Origin: Bacteroidales bacterium
GTDB taxonomy: Bacteria; Bacteroidota; Bacteroidia; Bacteroidales; UBA932
Assembly (NCBI GenBank): GCA_017651465.1
Contig: JAGCCX010000019.1
Location: forward strand, 1 to 43,307
Direction: 5' to 3'
Length of the DNA: 43,307 nt
In this document: in pieces, positions 32,117 through 41,285 of the stretch
Layout of the letters: every line of letters starts with the position of its first letter
Position numbering within the stretch: the stretch's first letter is position 1
Program-made: the position numbers and the translations under genes
The notes under the pieces: model-generated
What the model was told of the DNA's origin: nothing
What the model saw: only the letters and a program-made list of their open reading frames with translations
Databases searched by the model: none

Positions 32117-33042
32117 TGGGCGTCCTCCCTGACCATACAGTCGAACAGTTCCTGCCCGAGCCGCCACTCGATCACATACGGCGGCACATTGTCGGCCCTG
32201 GCCACCACGCGGCCCGAATCCGACTTGATGAACTCGTCGTAATCGACGTAAAACTCACAGGTCCCGGCAGGGTCTCCCCGGGTGGGGAAACGACAGAGGA
32301 AAGTGGCCTGGGTGCGCGAAGGATAGACCGAAAGCGACACTCCTGCAGGCACGTTCCGCACGCCTATGGACACGTCGGAATGCAACTCCACGTAGCGGAC
32401 TACTTCAAGCGACCAGGTGACGTCTTTTTCCGACATCCTGAGCCCGTTCACGGGGACAAGTTTCACAACTCCTCCGACGCTTTTAGACAGATCGTTGAAA
32501 CTCAATGCCTTGGTAAGCACCACATCGACGGTGGCAAGCTTTGCGTCGTCTCCGTAAACAATAACCGAATCGGGAGTCACGCTCATAGGAGCCGCAGCTG
32601 TATACTGGGGCTTGAACGACGCCGAATACACTGCCCTCACCGGAACGGACTTGAAATTCTCCGGGACGAATTCGAAACTGTAATTTTGGTTGAGGAAGGT
32701 AACCAGGTCCACACCCTCGCCGAAAATCTCGGACGAGTACTTGGCCATTTCGGCAGCAGATACGGTGTAACGGTCTCCTCCCGCAGGCACCAGATCCTCT
32801 TCGTGAATGTCCACCTGGGCGTCACGCCGCTGATGCTTGAGGCGCAGCAGGCGAAAGCCGGTGGCGGAACAACGGGCACCGATGCTTACCGCGGAACGGG
32901 AAGCGGAGGCCCTGCCCTTAAGCCCGCTGTGGGCCACGACCGACACGTTCACAACCCCCGTATAAGTCTGGGACAGGTTGTGAATAAGCCAGATGCTGCC
33001 CGACAGCAGCAGGCAGAGGAGGAATTGGGTCCAGCGCCTCAA
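32113..33042 (-). CDS. YbbR-like domain protein
   Basis: This 309-residue protein has one N-terminal membrane helix (RRWTQFLLCLLLSGSIWLIH) and a long extracytoplasmic part rich in beta strands with YbbR-type repeats (VPVRAVYSASFKPQYT, SVTPDSVIVYGDDAKLATVD). In other phyla YbbR/CdaR activates diadenylate cyclase, but no cdaA is adjacent here, so that role is not implied. It lies between yajC (3-nt gap) and coaE (4-nt overlap) in the nusB operon. Confidence 0.82.
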   Translation of the reverse strand: MRRWTQFLLCLLLSGSIWLIHNLSQTYTGVVNVSVVAHSGLKGRASASRSAVSIGARCSATGFRLLRLKHQRRDAQVDIHEEDLVPAGGDRYTVSAAEMAKYSSEIFGEGVDLVTFLNQNYSFEFVPENFKSVPVRAVYSASFKPQYTAAAPMSVTPDSVIVYGDDAKLATVDVVLTKALSFNDLSKSVGGVVKLVPVNGLRMSEKDVTWSLEVVRYVELHSDVSIGVRNVPAGVSLSVYPSRTQATFLCRFPTRGDPAGTCEFYVDYDEFIKSDSGRVVARADNVPPYVIEWRLGQELFDCMVREDAQ

Positions 33043-33045
33043 ATG

Positions 33046-33429
33046 CTATTTCTTTTCGGGTTCCTCTTTTTCTTCGGCCTTTGCAGGTGCGGCAGGTGCG
33101 GGAGCGGCAGCAGCAGGGTCTCTCTGAAGGGAAGACTTGTCCACGCGGAGCTTCACGTCACCGTCAACCCTCAGCAGCACGGTCCTTTCGCCTTCCTTAA
33201 CCTCGGCGATGGTACCGTAGATGCCGCCTGCGGTAATAACCTTATCGCCTTTCTTGAGGGCATTGCGGAACTGTTCCATCTCTTTCTGCTGCTTGCGCTG
33301 GGGACGTATCATAAAGAGCCACATAATGGCGAAGATGAGGATGAGCATTATCCACATCGACCAGCCGCCACCCTGGGGCTGGGAGCCTGCTGCGGGTGCA
33401 GCGGCCTGAAGTAAGGTCAGAAAATTCAT
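33046..33429 (-). CDS. yajC: Preprotein translocase accessory subunit YajC
   Basis: YajC is a small single-span inner-membrane protein associated with SecDF-YidC. The 127-residue protein has an Ala/Gly-rich N-terminus, one membrane helix (MWIMLILIFAIMWLFMIRP), the family motif RPQRKQQKEMEQFRNALKKG and GDKVITAGGIYGTIAEV. The C-terminus is an unusual Ala/Pro/Glu/Lys-rich low-complexity tail. It follows nusB after 4 nt. Confidence 0.94.
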   Translation of the reverse strand: MNFLTLLQAAAPAAGSQPQGGGWSMWIMLILIFAIMWLFMIRPQRKQQKEMEQFRNALKKGDKVITAGGIYGTIAEVKEGERTVLLRVDGDVKLRVDKSSLQRDPAAAAPAPAAPAKAEEKEEPEKK

Positions 33430-33433
33430 AGAT

Positions 33434-34351
33434 CTATTCTTTATTGATTAATTTATCGAGAACTCCATTTACGAACGCCCGGCTCTCGGGCGTGCTGTAG
33501 AACTTGGATATTTCTACAAATTCATTTATGGTAGTCCGGTAGTCGATGCTGCTGAAAGCGTCAGCCTCGGCCAGGCCGCAGATTATCAGGGCGAGGTCGG
33601 TGGCGCAGATACGGCCGGTATCCCACTTGGGAGTGACCGCCGAGACCATCGAATAATACCGGTCGAAGTTGCGGTAAGCCGTGCGTACAAGAGTAAAAAC
33701 GAACGCCTTGTCGCTCTCCTTGCCCTCGGAGCCGGGTTGGTCGCTCAGGTAAAGCTCCGGAAGGCTCCAGGGCTTGCCCCTGCCTATCTGCTCCAGGCTG
33801 CGGCAGCACCAGAAAATAGCATATTCCAGTTCGTCATTCCAGTATATGGAAAGGTCTTCAAGGATGTCGTGAAGCTCCTGGTTGTCGGGAAGTTCCTCTT
33901 CGAAGATACGGCTCCACAGGGCGGCATCCTGCTGCAGGGAACGCTCCGGAGAGTTCATATATTCTTTAAAGTACTCCTTCGAGCGCACGCCTTCGTAGAG
34001 ATGCCTCAAGAGCACATCGTCGTTCTCCCAGGAAATCTTTTTCTTTTTGACCAGCTTGCAGAAATCGGGGTCTTCGTCCAGCAGCTGCGCAATGGAATTT
34101 TGCACAAATTTAAGGTTGGGATTAAGTTCTTCCTCAGAGGGGTTGAACTTGGACCTGGCGGCCTCGATACGGGATCGTGCTTCCGTGGTCAAAGGGCTCA
34201 CGAGGGCAAGCAAACGGAGATACAGATCCCTGGTCGACTCGCAGGACTGTTCAAGTTCAAACTCAATGTCCTTCAAAGACATAGCAGGATTTTCCACACG
34301 TGAATAAACGGCCTTGAAGGCCTTTATCCGGAGGATTCTTCTGTTCAGCAT
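33434..34351 (-). CDS. nusB: Transcription antitermination factor NusB, long Bacteroidota form
   Basis: NusB binds boxA RNA with NusE/S10 during rRNA antitermination. The 305-residue protein is about twice the E. coli length. It opens with MLNRRILRIKAFKAVYS and carries the recognisable NusB C-terminal domain (IDYRTTINEFVEISKFYSTPESRAFVNGVLDKL), with a long inserted helical middle as is usual in this phylum. The frame is open to 34417, but the -7 box at 34374-34381 lies within that extension, so the ATG at 34351 is the start. It heads a six-gene unit that ends with rimO. Confidence 0.92.
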   Translation of the reverse strand: MLNRRILRIKAFKAVYSRVENPAMSLKDIEFELEQSCESTRDLYLRLLALVSPLTTEARSRIEAARSKFNPSEEELNPNLKFVQNSIAQLLDEDPDFCKLVKKKKISWENDDVLLRHLYEGVRSKEYFKEYMNSPERSLQQDAALWSRIFEEELPDNQELHDILEDLSIYWNDELEYAIFWCCRSLEQIGRGKPWSLPELYLSDQPGSEGKESDKAFVFTLVRTAYRNFDRYYSMVSAVTPKWDTGRICATDLALIICGLAEADAFSSIDYRTTINEFVEISKFYSTPESRAFVNGVLDKLINKE

Positions 34352-34373
34352 AAATTTCAAACAAATTTTCCTA

Positions 34374-34381
34374 CAAAGATA
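34374..34381 (-). promoter_or_regulatory. -7 box TATCTTTG for the nusB operon
   Basis: The minus strand reads TATCTTTG, 22 nt before the nusB ATG. It is back to back with the box at 34405-34412, with 23 bp between. Confidence 0.6.
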
Positions 34382-34404
34382 ACACGTAATCTGAAAAATA
34401 ATTC

Positions 34405-34412
34405 TATTTTTG
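34405..34412 (+). promoter_or_regulatory. -7 box TATTTTTG for the DUF3276-deaminase-PNP unit
   Basis: TATTTTTG lies 26 nt before the ATG at 34439, the same spacing as at recA and gdhA. Confidence 0.6.
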
Positions 34413-34438
34413 CACAAATCATTAGTAATTTTTTTGTT

Positions 34439-34780
34439 ATGTACAGAGACGATTACGAACCGGCGGGATATGTGGACCGCAATTCAGAGGATGTTTATTC
34501 AAAACCCGTCAGGGCCGGTAAGCGTACCTATTTCTTCGACGTCAAATCCACCAAGGGCAATAACGATTTCTTCCTCACTATAACCGAGAGCAAGCGCAGG
34601 AACAATCCCGACGGCACCTTCACTTACGACAAGCATAAGATTTTCCTCTACAAAGAAGATTTTGACAAGTTCAAGGAGGGCCTGGACGAGGTGATAACCT
34701 ACATCACCGACCAGTGCTTCGGAGGAGTAATTCCCCAAAGGGAACCTGAAGAAAAAAGCGTAGAATTCGAAGACCTGTAG
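34439..34780 (+). CDS. DUF3276 / PUR-alpha-like small protein
   Basis: This 113-residue protein has the PUR-type repeat pattern of the Bacteroidota DUF3276 family: VRAGKRTYFFDVKSTKGNNDFF, LTITESKRR, then KHKIFLYKEDFDKFKEGLDEV. PUR domains in other organisms bind single-stranded nucleic acid, so an RNA- or ssDNA-binding role is likely. The acidic C-terminal tail ends EFEDL. It heads a three-gene unit, 3 nt before the deaminase gene. Confidence 0.86.
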   Translation: MYRDDYEPAGYVDRNSEDVYSKPVRAGKRTYFFDVKSTKGNNDFFLTITESKRRNNPDGTFTYDKHKIFLYKEDFDKFKEGLDEVITYITDQCFGGVIPQREPEEKSVEFEDL

Positions 34781-34783
34781 CAA

Positions 34784-36052
34784 ATGATATTGCTCAGGAA
34801 CATAGAGATCGACGAAAAAGCCTGTGACGTCCTGATCGAAAAGGACGTAATATCAAAAATCGCCCCTGCCGGCAGCAGCCGGAACTGGGAATTAGCCGGG
34901 GACATAGAAATGATGGATTGCAGCGGAAAGGTAGCCCTTCCCGGTTTTATAAATATGCATACTCACGCCGGAATGTCCCTTATGAGAGGCATAGGGGAAG
35001 ATATGATTTTCCAGGACTGGCTCAAGAAGATTTGGGCAATCGAAAGCAGATTCGATTCCGACTTCGTGTACTGGAGCACCAAGGTGGCCTGCATCGAAAT
35101 GGTACGTACCGGCACCACAACTTTCAACGACCACTACTGGTTCTTCCCTGCCGCCCACAAAGCTGCCGTCGAGACTGGCGTGAGGCATTCCCTCGGCTAC
35201 GATATGATAGATCTGGGCGATCCGGACGAGGCCGAGAGAGAAAAAGACCAGTGCTTGCGCTGGTACGAGCAGACCCGAGACATATGGCAGAAAGGCAGCA
35301 TCTACCAGGTCGCATTCCACGCTGTCTATTCCGTGAGCGAGGGCCTCATCAGGTGGATCACCGACTTTGCGCGAGAGAGGAATCTCAACCTGCACATACA
35401 CCTTAGCGAGACTCTCAAGGAGGTCGAAGATTGCAAGGCCGCCCACGGAGGGCTCACACCCGTGGAGTATCTCGACGAGCTCGGAGTACTCGGCCCCAAC
35501 CTGCTCGCCGCCCATACCCTCTGGCTGTCGGAGCACGATATAGAGCTGCTCGCCGCCCGCGGGGTGCACTGCATCCACAACATCAATTCCAACGCCAAGC
35601 TATCGTCGGGATACAAGTTCTTGTACAACGAGATGCGTGACGCCGGCATAAACATCTGCATCGGCACCGACGGATGCGCTTCTTCCAACAATCTCGATCT
35701 TCTGGAGGCTATGAAAACGGCCGCCTTGTTCCAGAAAGCCTGGCGGGGAGACCCTAAGGCGCTACCTCTGGACGAACTGCTGGATATGGCCACCATAAAC
35801 GGTGCCAAGGCGCTGAAAATCAATGCGGGCAAGCTCTCCGAGGGAGCCCTTGCCGACATTACCATCGTCGACACCGACAATACTTTCTTCCTTTCACCGG
35901 GAAGTTTCCTTGCCAATTTAATATATTCTGCGCACTCTGACTGTGTGGATTCCGTCATCTGCGGCGGACGTTTTGTAATGCGCCACCGCGAGATCGACGG
36001 CGAGCGCGAAATCATAGAGCAGGCGCGCAGGGAAATCAAACGAATGTTATAG
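34784..36052 (+). CDS. MTA/SAH deaminase-type amidohydrolase
   Basis: This 422-residue metal-dependent hydrolase of the AtzA/TrzN/MtaD branch deaminates purine nucleosides or related heterocycles. Metal ligands appear as NMHTHAG (near residue 57), HIHLSE (near 205), AAHTLWLS (near 243) and GTDGCASSNNLDL (near 296). MTA/S-adenosylhomocysteine deaminase is the best guess given the family and the purine nucleoside phosphorylase 4 nt downstream; guanine or adenosine deamination cannot be excluded. ATG at 34784 follows DUF3276 by 3 nt. Confidence 0.82.
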   Translation: MILLRNIEIDEKACDVLIEKDVISKIAPAGSSRNWELAGDIEMMDCSGKVALPGFINMHTHAGMSLMRGIGEDMIFQDWLKKIWAIESRFDSDFVYWSTKVACIEMVRTGTTTFNDHYWFFPAAHKAAVETGVRHSLGYDMIDLGDPDEAEREKDQCLRWYEQTRDIWQKGSIYQVAFHAVYSVSEGLIRWITDFARERNLNLHIHLSETLKEVEDCKAAHGGLTPVEYLDELGVLGPNLLAAHTLWLSEHDIELLAARGVHCIHNINSNAKLSSGYKFLYNEMRDAGINICIGTDGCASSNNLDLLEAMKTAALFQKAWRGDPKALPLDELLDMATINGAKALKINAGKLSEGALADITIVDTDNTFFLSPGSFLANLIYSAHSDCVDSVICGGRFVMRHREIDGEREIIEQARREIKRML

Positions 36053-36056
36053 CACT

Positions 36057-36884
36057 ATGGACGAAAGAACCGAAAGAATCCAACACGCGGCCCGCTACCT
36101 CAAATCCTGCATCGGGCCCGAACTGCCCAAAATAGGCATAGTCCTGGGCAGCGGCCTCGGCAAACTCGCCGAGGAGATTGAAGACGCTATCGTTATCCCC
36201 TACAGGGATGTTCCCGAATTTCCTATGTCCACGGCCGTCGGGCACAAGGGCAATTTCATCTACGGAAAGCTTGGCGGCAAGAACATCATTGCTATGCAGG
36301 GCCGCCTTCACTTTTATGAAGGCTACCCTATGGAGCTTGTAACCCTGGGCATCCGGGTGATGAAGCTTTTGGGCATCGAGTTCCTGTTCGTATCCAACGC
36401 CGCCGGCGGCACCAACATCGAGTATCACGTAGGCGACCTGGTTATAATCAAAGACCACATCAATATGATGCCCAACCCGCTCATCGGTCCCAATCTGGCC
36501 GAGTTCGGGCCCCGCTTCCCTGATATGACCTGCGCATACGACCTTGAGCTTCAGGAACTTGCAGAGAAGCTCGGCATACAGATGGGAATCAATCTCAAGA
36601 AGGGCGTTTATTTTGGAAGCACTGGACCCACCTATGAGACTCCCGCCGAGATCCGCTTCTTCCGCGAGGTGGGCGCCGACCTGGTCGGTATGTCCACCAT
36701 CCCCGAGGTTATAGTGGCGCGCCACTGCGGCATACGTGTATTCGGTATGTCGGTGGTCACCAACGAGGCCAACAGCCGCAACGTTCCCAGGAACTTCAAC
36801 GACGGAGACGACGTGGTAAAGCAGGCAGGCATAGCCGCCGACCGTATGTCGGAGCTGTTCAGGCGGATGATCGAGGCTCTATAA
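36057..36884 (+). CDS. punA: Purine nucleoside phosphorylase, trimeric type
   Basis: This enzyme phosphorolyses purine nucleosides (inosine, guanosine and possibly 5'-methylthioinosine) to base and pentose 1-phosphate. The 275-residue protein has the phosphate loop VLGSGLGKLA, the GRLHFYEGYP segment, SNAAGGTN, the base-site glutamate region STGPTYETPAE, VGMSTIPEVIVARH and VVTNEAN. Length and motifs fit the trimeric PNP/MTAP family. Coupling to the upstream deaminase (4-nt gap) suggests a two-step salvage path. A bidirectional terminator follows. Confidence 0.92.
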   Translation: MDERTERIQHAARYLKSCIGPELPKIGIVLGSGLGKLAEEIEDAIVIPYRDVPEFPMSTAVGHKGNFIYGKLGGKNIIAMQGRLHFYEGYPMELVTLGIRVMKLLGIEFLFVSNAAGGTNIEYHVGDLVIIKDHINMMPNPLIGPNLAEFGPRFPDMTCAYDLELQELAEKLGIQMGINLKKGVYFGSTGPTYETPAEIRFFREVGADLVGMSTIPEVIVARHCGIRVFGMSVVTNEANSRNVPRNFNDGDDVVKQAGIAADRMSELFRRMIEAL

Positions 36885-36903
36885 AACTGGCAATACTGAC
36901 GAT

Positions 36904-36942
36904 AATGCCGGCTTCCGCCAAGGGGGCCGGCATTGTTTATTT
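36904..36942. terminator. Bidirectional hairpin terminator between punA and uvrB
   Basis: AATGCCGGC (36904-36912) pairs with GCCGGCATT (36926-36934) around a 13-nt loop. T-rich sequence follows on the plus strand (GTTTATTTA), and the stem is symmetric enough to serve uvrB too, whose stop is at 36937. Confidence 0.75.
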
Positions 36943-39111
36943 ATCCTTCCAGACTTTAAGATACTGCTGAAGGGCCCACATCTCGTCGCGGTAGCGGGCC
37001 GCCGATGTAAAGTCAAGGTCGGAGGCCGACTTCTTCATCCGTTCGCGGTCGTCTGAAATCATCTTTTCTATCTGCGCACGCGACATCGAGCGTATGACGG
37101 GATCCTGAAGCACGGCCGCCAGGTCGGCACGGACGAAGCCGTCGGAATAAGCGGCGCCCGCCTCCCTGATGGCGTCGTGCCCGAAACCCACGGTGACTTC
37201 TCCCCTGCCGTAATCGGAAGGATTGGGAATGTATTCCGGTTTGTCGTACGAGTTGGCGGCCGAAACGCGTCCGGTGGTGCCACCGGCAAGCCGGCCACTG
37301 ACAGCCTTGGCACCGCCCAGCTCCCCGATCAACACATTGCTGCGGGTCTGCACCTGCGTCGGCGTGATATGATGAAGCTTGTTGTATGCTATCTGCTTGG
37401 AGCGGCGCCGGTTGGTCTCCCGTATGGTCTCGTCCATCGAGGGGGTTATATGGTCGGCGTACATAATCACCAGCCCGTGCACGTTACGGGCGGCACGCCC
37501 TGCAGTCTGCGTCAAAGCGCGCCCGGTGCGCAGGAAGCCCTCTTTGTCGGCGTCAAGTATAGCCACGAGCGACACTGACGGAATGTCGAGGCCCTCGCGC
37601 AGCAGGTTCACTCCCACCAGCACGTCGAAAAGCCCGTTCTTGAAGTCTTCGATTATCTCCACTCTCTCGGATGTATCCACGTCGGAATGGATGTAGCGGA
37701 CTCTCACCCCGATGCGCCGCAGGTACTCGTCAAGTTCCTCGGCCATACGTTTGGTAAGGGTGGTGACAAGCACCCTTTCGTCCACCTCGGCTCGCTTGCG
37801 TATCTCCTCCACCAGGTCGTCCACCTGCCCCTCTATGGGGCGCACTTCTATGGGCGGATCCAGCAGTCCGGTGGGACGCACAAGCTGCTCTACCACAAGG
37901 CCTTCCGACTTTTCCAGCTCGTAGTCGGCGGGAGTTGCGCTCACATACACCGTCTGGCCGGTAAGAGCCTCGAATTCGTCGAACTTCAGGGGCCTGTTGT
38001 CCGAGGCGGCGGGCAGGCGGAATCCATATTCAACCAACACGCTTTTGCGGGAATGGTCGCCTCCGTACATCGCCCTCACCTGCGGCAGGGTGACGTGGCT
38101 CTCGTCGATGAAAGTTATGAAGTCCTTGGGGAAGTAATCCAGCAGGCAGAAGGGCCTTTCACCCTCCTTGCGCCCGTCGAAGTAGCGGGAGTAATTCTCA
38201 ATCCCGGGGCAATAGCCCATCTCCTTGATCATCTCCAGGTCGTACTCCACCCTCTGTTTGAGGCGCTTGGCTTCCAGTCCCTTGCCTAATGATTCAAACC
38301 ACTCCAGCTGCTTCACAAGGTCGTCCTGGATGGCGCTGACCGCAGATATGGAGCGCTCCCGTGTTGTCACGAAGTTAGTGGCAGGACATATGCTCACGTG
38401 GTCTATTTCCTCTATATGCGCACCTGTTACGGGATCGATGAGGCTCAGGCCGTCCACTTCATCGCCGAAAAACTCCACTCTCACAGCCTCGTCGGCCCCG
38501 CCCAGAAAGACGTCGATTATATCGCCGTGAACCCGGAACGTCCCGCGCTTGAAGTCGGTTTCGGTACGGTTGTACAACGCATCTACCAGTTTGTACAGCA
38601 GGCCGGTAAGGCTGCGCCTCTCCCCTTTGTGAACTTCTATGGTCTGGGCGTGGAAATCTTCAGGATTGCCTATGCCGTACAGGCAGCTGACACTCGATAC
38701 TACTATAACGTCGCGCCTGCCGCTCATAAGGGCCGACGCGGCCGACAGGCGGAGCTTTTCTATCTGGTCGTTGATGCTCAGGTCCTTTTCGATGTATGTA
38801 TCAGTGGTAGGTATGTATGCCTCGGGCTGGTAGTAATCATAGTACGACACGAAATATTCCACCGCGTTGGACGGGAAGAACGACTTGAACTCGCCGTAGA
38901 GCTGGGCGGCAAGGGTCTTGTTGTGGCTCAGGATGAGGGCGGGCCTCTGGAGGCGCTCTATGACGTTGGCCATAGTAAAAGTCTTGCCCGAGCCGGTAAC
39001 GCCCAGAAGGGTCACGTCGGGCACACCGCTCCGGAGTGCATCGCAGAGCCCTTCTATGGCCTCCGGCTGGTCTCCGGAAGGCTTGTATGATGAATCCAGG
39101 ACAAATTTCAT
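36937..39111 (-). CDS. uvrB: Excinuclease ABC subunit B
   Basis: UvrB is the damage-verifying helicase of nucleotide excision repair. The 724-residue protein has Walker [10 protein letters not shown] near residue 37, the beta-hairpin [24 protein letters not shown]-type DESHVTLPQ, helicase motif [11 protein letters not shown] and a C-terminal UVR domain ([20 protein letters not shown]) that contacts UvrC. It is about 50 residues longer than typical because of a longer segment between the helicase core and the UVR domain. It is transcribed divergently from the alarmone synthetase gene, with the start 8 nt after a -7 box. Confidence 0.97.
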   Translation of the reverse strand: MKFVLDSSYKPSGDQPEAIEGLCDALRSGVPDVTLLGVTGSGKTFTMANVIERLQRPALILSHNKTLAAQLYGEFKSFFPSNAVEYFVSYYDYYQPEAYIPTTDTYIEKDLSINDQIEKLRLSAASALMSGRRDVIVVSSVSCLYGIGNPEDFHAQTIEVHKGERRSLTGLLYKLVDALYNRTETDFKRGTFRVHGDIIDVFLGGADEAVRVEFFGDEVDGLSLIDPVTGAHIEEIDHVSICPATNFVTTRERSISAVSAIQDDLVKQLEWFESLGKGLEAKRLKQRVEYDLEMIKEMGYCPGIENYSRYFDGRKEGERPFCLLDYFPKDFITFIDESHVTLPQVRAMYGGDHSRKSVLVEYGFRLPAASDNRPLKFDEFEALTGQTVYVSATPADYELEKSEGLVVEQLVRPTGLLDPPIEVRPIEGQVDDLVEEIRKRAEVDERVLVTTLTKRMAEELDEYLRRIGVRVRYIHSDVDTSERVEIIEDFKNGLFDVLVGVNLLREGLDIPSVSLVAILDADKEGFLRTGRALTQTAGRAARNVHGLVIMYADHITPSMDETIRETNRRRSKQIAYNKLHHITPTQVQTRSNVLIGELGGAKAVSGRLAGGTTGRVSAANSYDKPEYIPNPSDYGRGEVTVGFGHDAIREAGAAYSDGFVRADLAAVLQDPVIRSMSRAQIEKMISDDRERMKKSASDLDFTSAARYRDEMWALQQYLKVWKDK

Positions 39112-39119
39112 TTCTGTTG

Positions 39120-39127
39120 CAAAAGTA
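39120..39127 (-). promoter_or_regulatory. -7 box TACTTTTG for uvrB
   Basis: The minus strand reads TACTTTTG, 8 nt before the uvrB ATG. It lies 13 bp from the oppositely oriented box of the RSH gene. Confidence 0.6.
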
Positions 39128-39140
39128 GGAATAATTGTTC

Positions 39141-39148
39141 TATATTTG
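39141..39148 (+). promoter_or_regulatory. -7 box TATATTTG for the RSH gene
   Basis: TATATTTG ends 5 nt before the ATG at 39154, so the mRNA should be nearly leaderless. A TTG at 39117-39119 is a possible -33 element (21-bp spacer). Confidence 0.62.
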
Positions 39149-39153
39149 CATAT

Positions 39154-41244
39154 ATGGAAGAAGAACTCTTGTCAGTTAAAGCGCGAAGAATCGCGCAAGA
39201 AACCCTGGAAGGCGAACTGCGCTACGACGGGTCGCCTTTCATCTCGCACGCCGACGGTGTGGCGGCCATAGTCACATCTGAAATCGGCCTCCCAGACGCC
39301 TGTGCTGCGGCAGTTTACCTGCACGAGGCTTCACGGGAGCACAAAGAGGTGGACATCAGGGATTTCCCCCAGGATGTACGGATGATGGTGGAAGGCCTCA
39401 ACAAGATATCCACCATTAAGCCCAAAGATACACGCCTGGAGGCGGAAAACTACAAAAAACTGATAGTCCAGTATTCCACCGACCCAAGGGTGAGCGTCAT
39501 CAAAATAGCCGACCGGCTGGAGGTGATGCGGCACCTGAACATATTCCCCAAGACATCGCGCGACCAGAAGCTGCTGGAGACGCTGATGCTCTATATGCCC
39601 CTGGCGCACCAGCTCGGCCTGTACAATATCAACAGCGAGCTGGGCAATATTTATTTCAGCCACGCCGAGCCCGAGCAGTACCGGGCCATAACCAACAAAC
39701 TCAAGGCCACCGAGAAAGAAAGGGAGCGCCTGACCCGGGAGTTTATCGAACCTCTCAAGAAAAAGCTCTCCGACGCCGGCATTTCGTACAAGCTTAAGAT
39801 ACGCACCAAGAGCGCCTGGTCGATATGGCGCAAAATGCAGGTGCAGAAGGTCCCCTTCGAGGGCGTGTTCGACGTATTCGCCATCCGTTTCATCATCGAC
39901 TGCGACGACGACCCGGCCATCGAAAAAGACCTTTGCTGGAAAGTTTACTCTTATGTTACCGAGGAATACGAGCCCGACACCAAGCGCCTGCGCGACTGGA
40001 TCACGACTCCCCGTCCGAGCGGATACGAGAGCCTGCACATTACGGTAAAGAACCGCCAGGGCAGCTATCTGGAGGTCCAGATCCGTACCAAGCGTATGGA
40101 CGACGTGGCCGAAAACGGGCCTGCCGCCCATTGGGCGTACAAAGGCGTCAAGCACGAGCATACCACCGACAAATGGCTGCTGAGCGTAAGGGATGCCCTG
40201 GAGCATCCGCTGAGCACCAAACCCGAAGACCTCCCCGCTCCTCCCGACAAAGAAATATTCGTCTTCACCCCCACCGGAGAGCTCAGGATACTCCCCTCGG
40301 GAGCGTCGCTGCTGGATTTTGCTTTCAATATCCACTCCGGACTGGGCGCGCGCTGCATAGGAGGCAAGGTGAACGGCAAGGCGGTGCAGCTCAAGGAGAA
40401 ACTCAAGACCGGAGACTCCGTAGAGATCCTGACCCGCAAAGACCAGAAGCCCAGCCGCGACTGGCTCAACTGGGTCGTGACCTCCAAGGCCCGTTCCAAA
40501 ATCAAGCTCGAACTGGATGCCGAAGAGAGAAAACGCGCAGCCGAGGGCCGGGAGTTGCTGGAAAGGCGTCTGCGCAACTGGAAGCTGGAATTCCCCGACG
40601 TGATGCAGACCGAATATATGAAGGCGCACAAGTACAATTCAGTACTTGCCTTTATGGCGGCAATTGCCAGCGGCGAGGTGGATATCAACGCCATCAAGGC
40701 CTACATCTTGGAGAAGTCCAGCAAGGAGCCCGAGGTCCAGCAGGAGCACGTGGTAAAGGAAAAACTGCCCGGCTACTCCGGAGACGGAGAGGATATACTG
40801 GTGCTTAACGCCCGTGATGTCAAGGGTTTGGACTACAAGATGGCGGCTTGCTGCAACCCCGTGTTCGGGGACGATGTATTCGGCTTCGTCACCCGGAGCG
40901 CAGGAATCAAGATTCACCGTATTTCCTGTCCCAATGCCGCCCGCCTCATCGAGCGCTATCCTTACCGCATTCAGAAAGTAGTCTGGCAGGAGACTGCAGC
41001 CGCAGGCAGCTTCCTCACCACCCTGTCCATCATTTCCGACAGCGAGCATTCGGTTATGAGCGCCATCCTCGACGTGACCGGACAGTTCCGCGTGTCGGTG
41101 CGCTCGTTCAACGTAAACGAGAACCACCGCAACGGCACCTACGAGATCACCCTCCGCTTGCTGGTACCTTCGAACCTGGAGCTTGACAAGGTAATATCGC
41201 AAATCGCCGCTCTCAAGCACGTCTCCAAAGTCAAACGCCAATAA
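39154..41244 (+). CDS. RelA-type (p)ppGpp synthetase, hydrolase domain degenerate
   Basis: This 696-residue RelA/SpoT-homologue makes the stringent-response alarmone. The N-terminal HD domain is decayed: the expected LLHDvvED motif reads YLHEASREH (near residue 55), although SHADG and [11 protein letters not shown] remain. The synthetase domain looks intact (FDVFAIRFI near 238, [11 protein letters not shown] near 290, [16 protein letters not shown] near 307, then AAHWAYK). TGS (~368-430), a Cys-containing region ([12 protein letters not shown] near 566) and a C-terminal ACT domain follow. It is therefore probably synthetase-only, like RelA, implying a separate SpoT elsewhere. Confidence 0.92.
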   Translation: MEEELLSVKARRIAQETLEGELRYDGSPFISHADGVAAIVTSEIGLPDACAAAVYLHEASREHKEVDIRDFPQDVRMMVEGLNKISTIKPKDTRLEAENYKKLIVQYSTDPRVSVIKIADRLEVMRHLNIFPKTSRDQKLLETLMLYMPLAHQLGLYNINSELGNIYFSHAEPEQYRAITNKLKATEKERERLTREFIEPLKKKLSDAGISYKLKIRTKSAWSIWRKMQVQKVPFEGVFDVFAIRFIIDCDDDPAIEKDLCWKVYSYVTEEYEPDTKRLRDWITTPRPSGYESLHITVKNRQGSYLEVQIRTKRMDDVAENGPAAHWAYKGVKHEHTTDKWLLSVRDALEHPLSTKPEDLPAPPDKEIFVFTPTGELRILPSGASLLDFAFNIHSGLGARCIGGKVNGKAVQLKEKLKTGDSVEILTRKDQKPSRDWLNWVVTSKARSKIKLELDAEERKRAAEGRELLERRLRNWKLEFPDVMQTEYMKAHKYNSVLAFMAAIASGEVDINAIKAYILEKSSKEPEVQQEHVVKEKLPGYSGDGEDILVLNARDVKGLDYKMAACCNPVFGDDVFGFVTRSAGIKIHRISCPNAARLIERYPYRIQKVVWQETAAAGSFLTTLSIISDSEHSVMSAILDVTGQFRVSVRSFNVNENHRNGTYEITLRLLVPSNLELDKVISQIAALKHVSKVKRQ

Positions 41245-41255
41245 AAAAAAATGAT

Positions 41256-41263
41256 TATCTTTG
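41256..41263 (+). promoter_or_regulatory. -7 box TATCTTTG for parE
   Basis: TATCTTTG lies 11 nt after the RSH stop and 22 nt before the parE ATG, so parE has its own promoter. A GGAGA just before the ATG is too close to act as a Shine-Dalgarno sequence. Confidence 0.6.
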
Positions 41264-41285
41264 TGAGATTTCAACTCTTGGAGAA

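Noticed and set aside
32113-33042. YbbR protein as a CdaR regulator of c-di-AMP synthesis
   Set aside because: No diadenylate cyclase gene is in the neighbourhood. The operon partners are nusB, yajC and coaE, so the function is left open.
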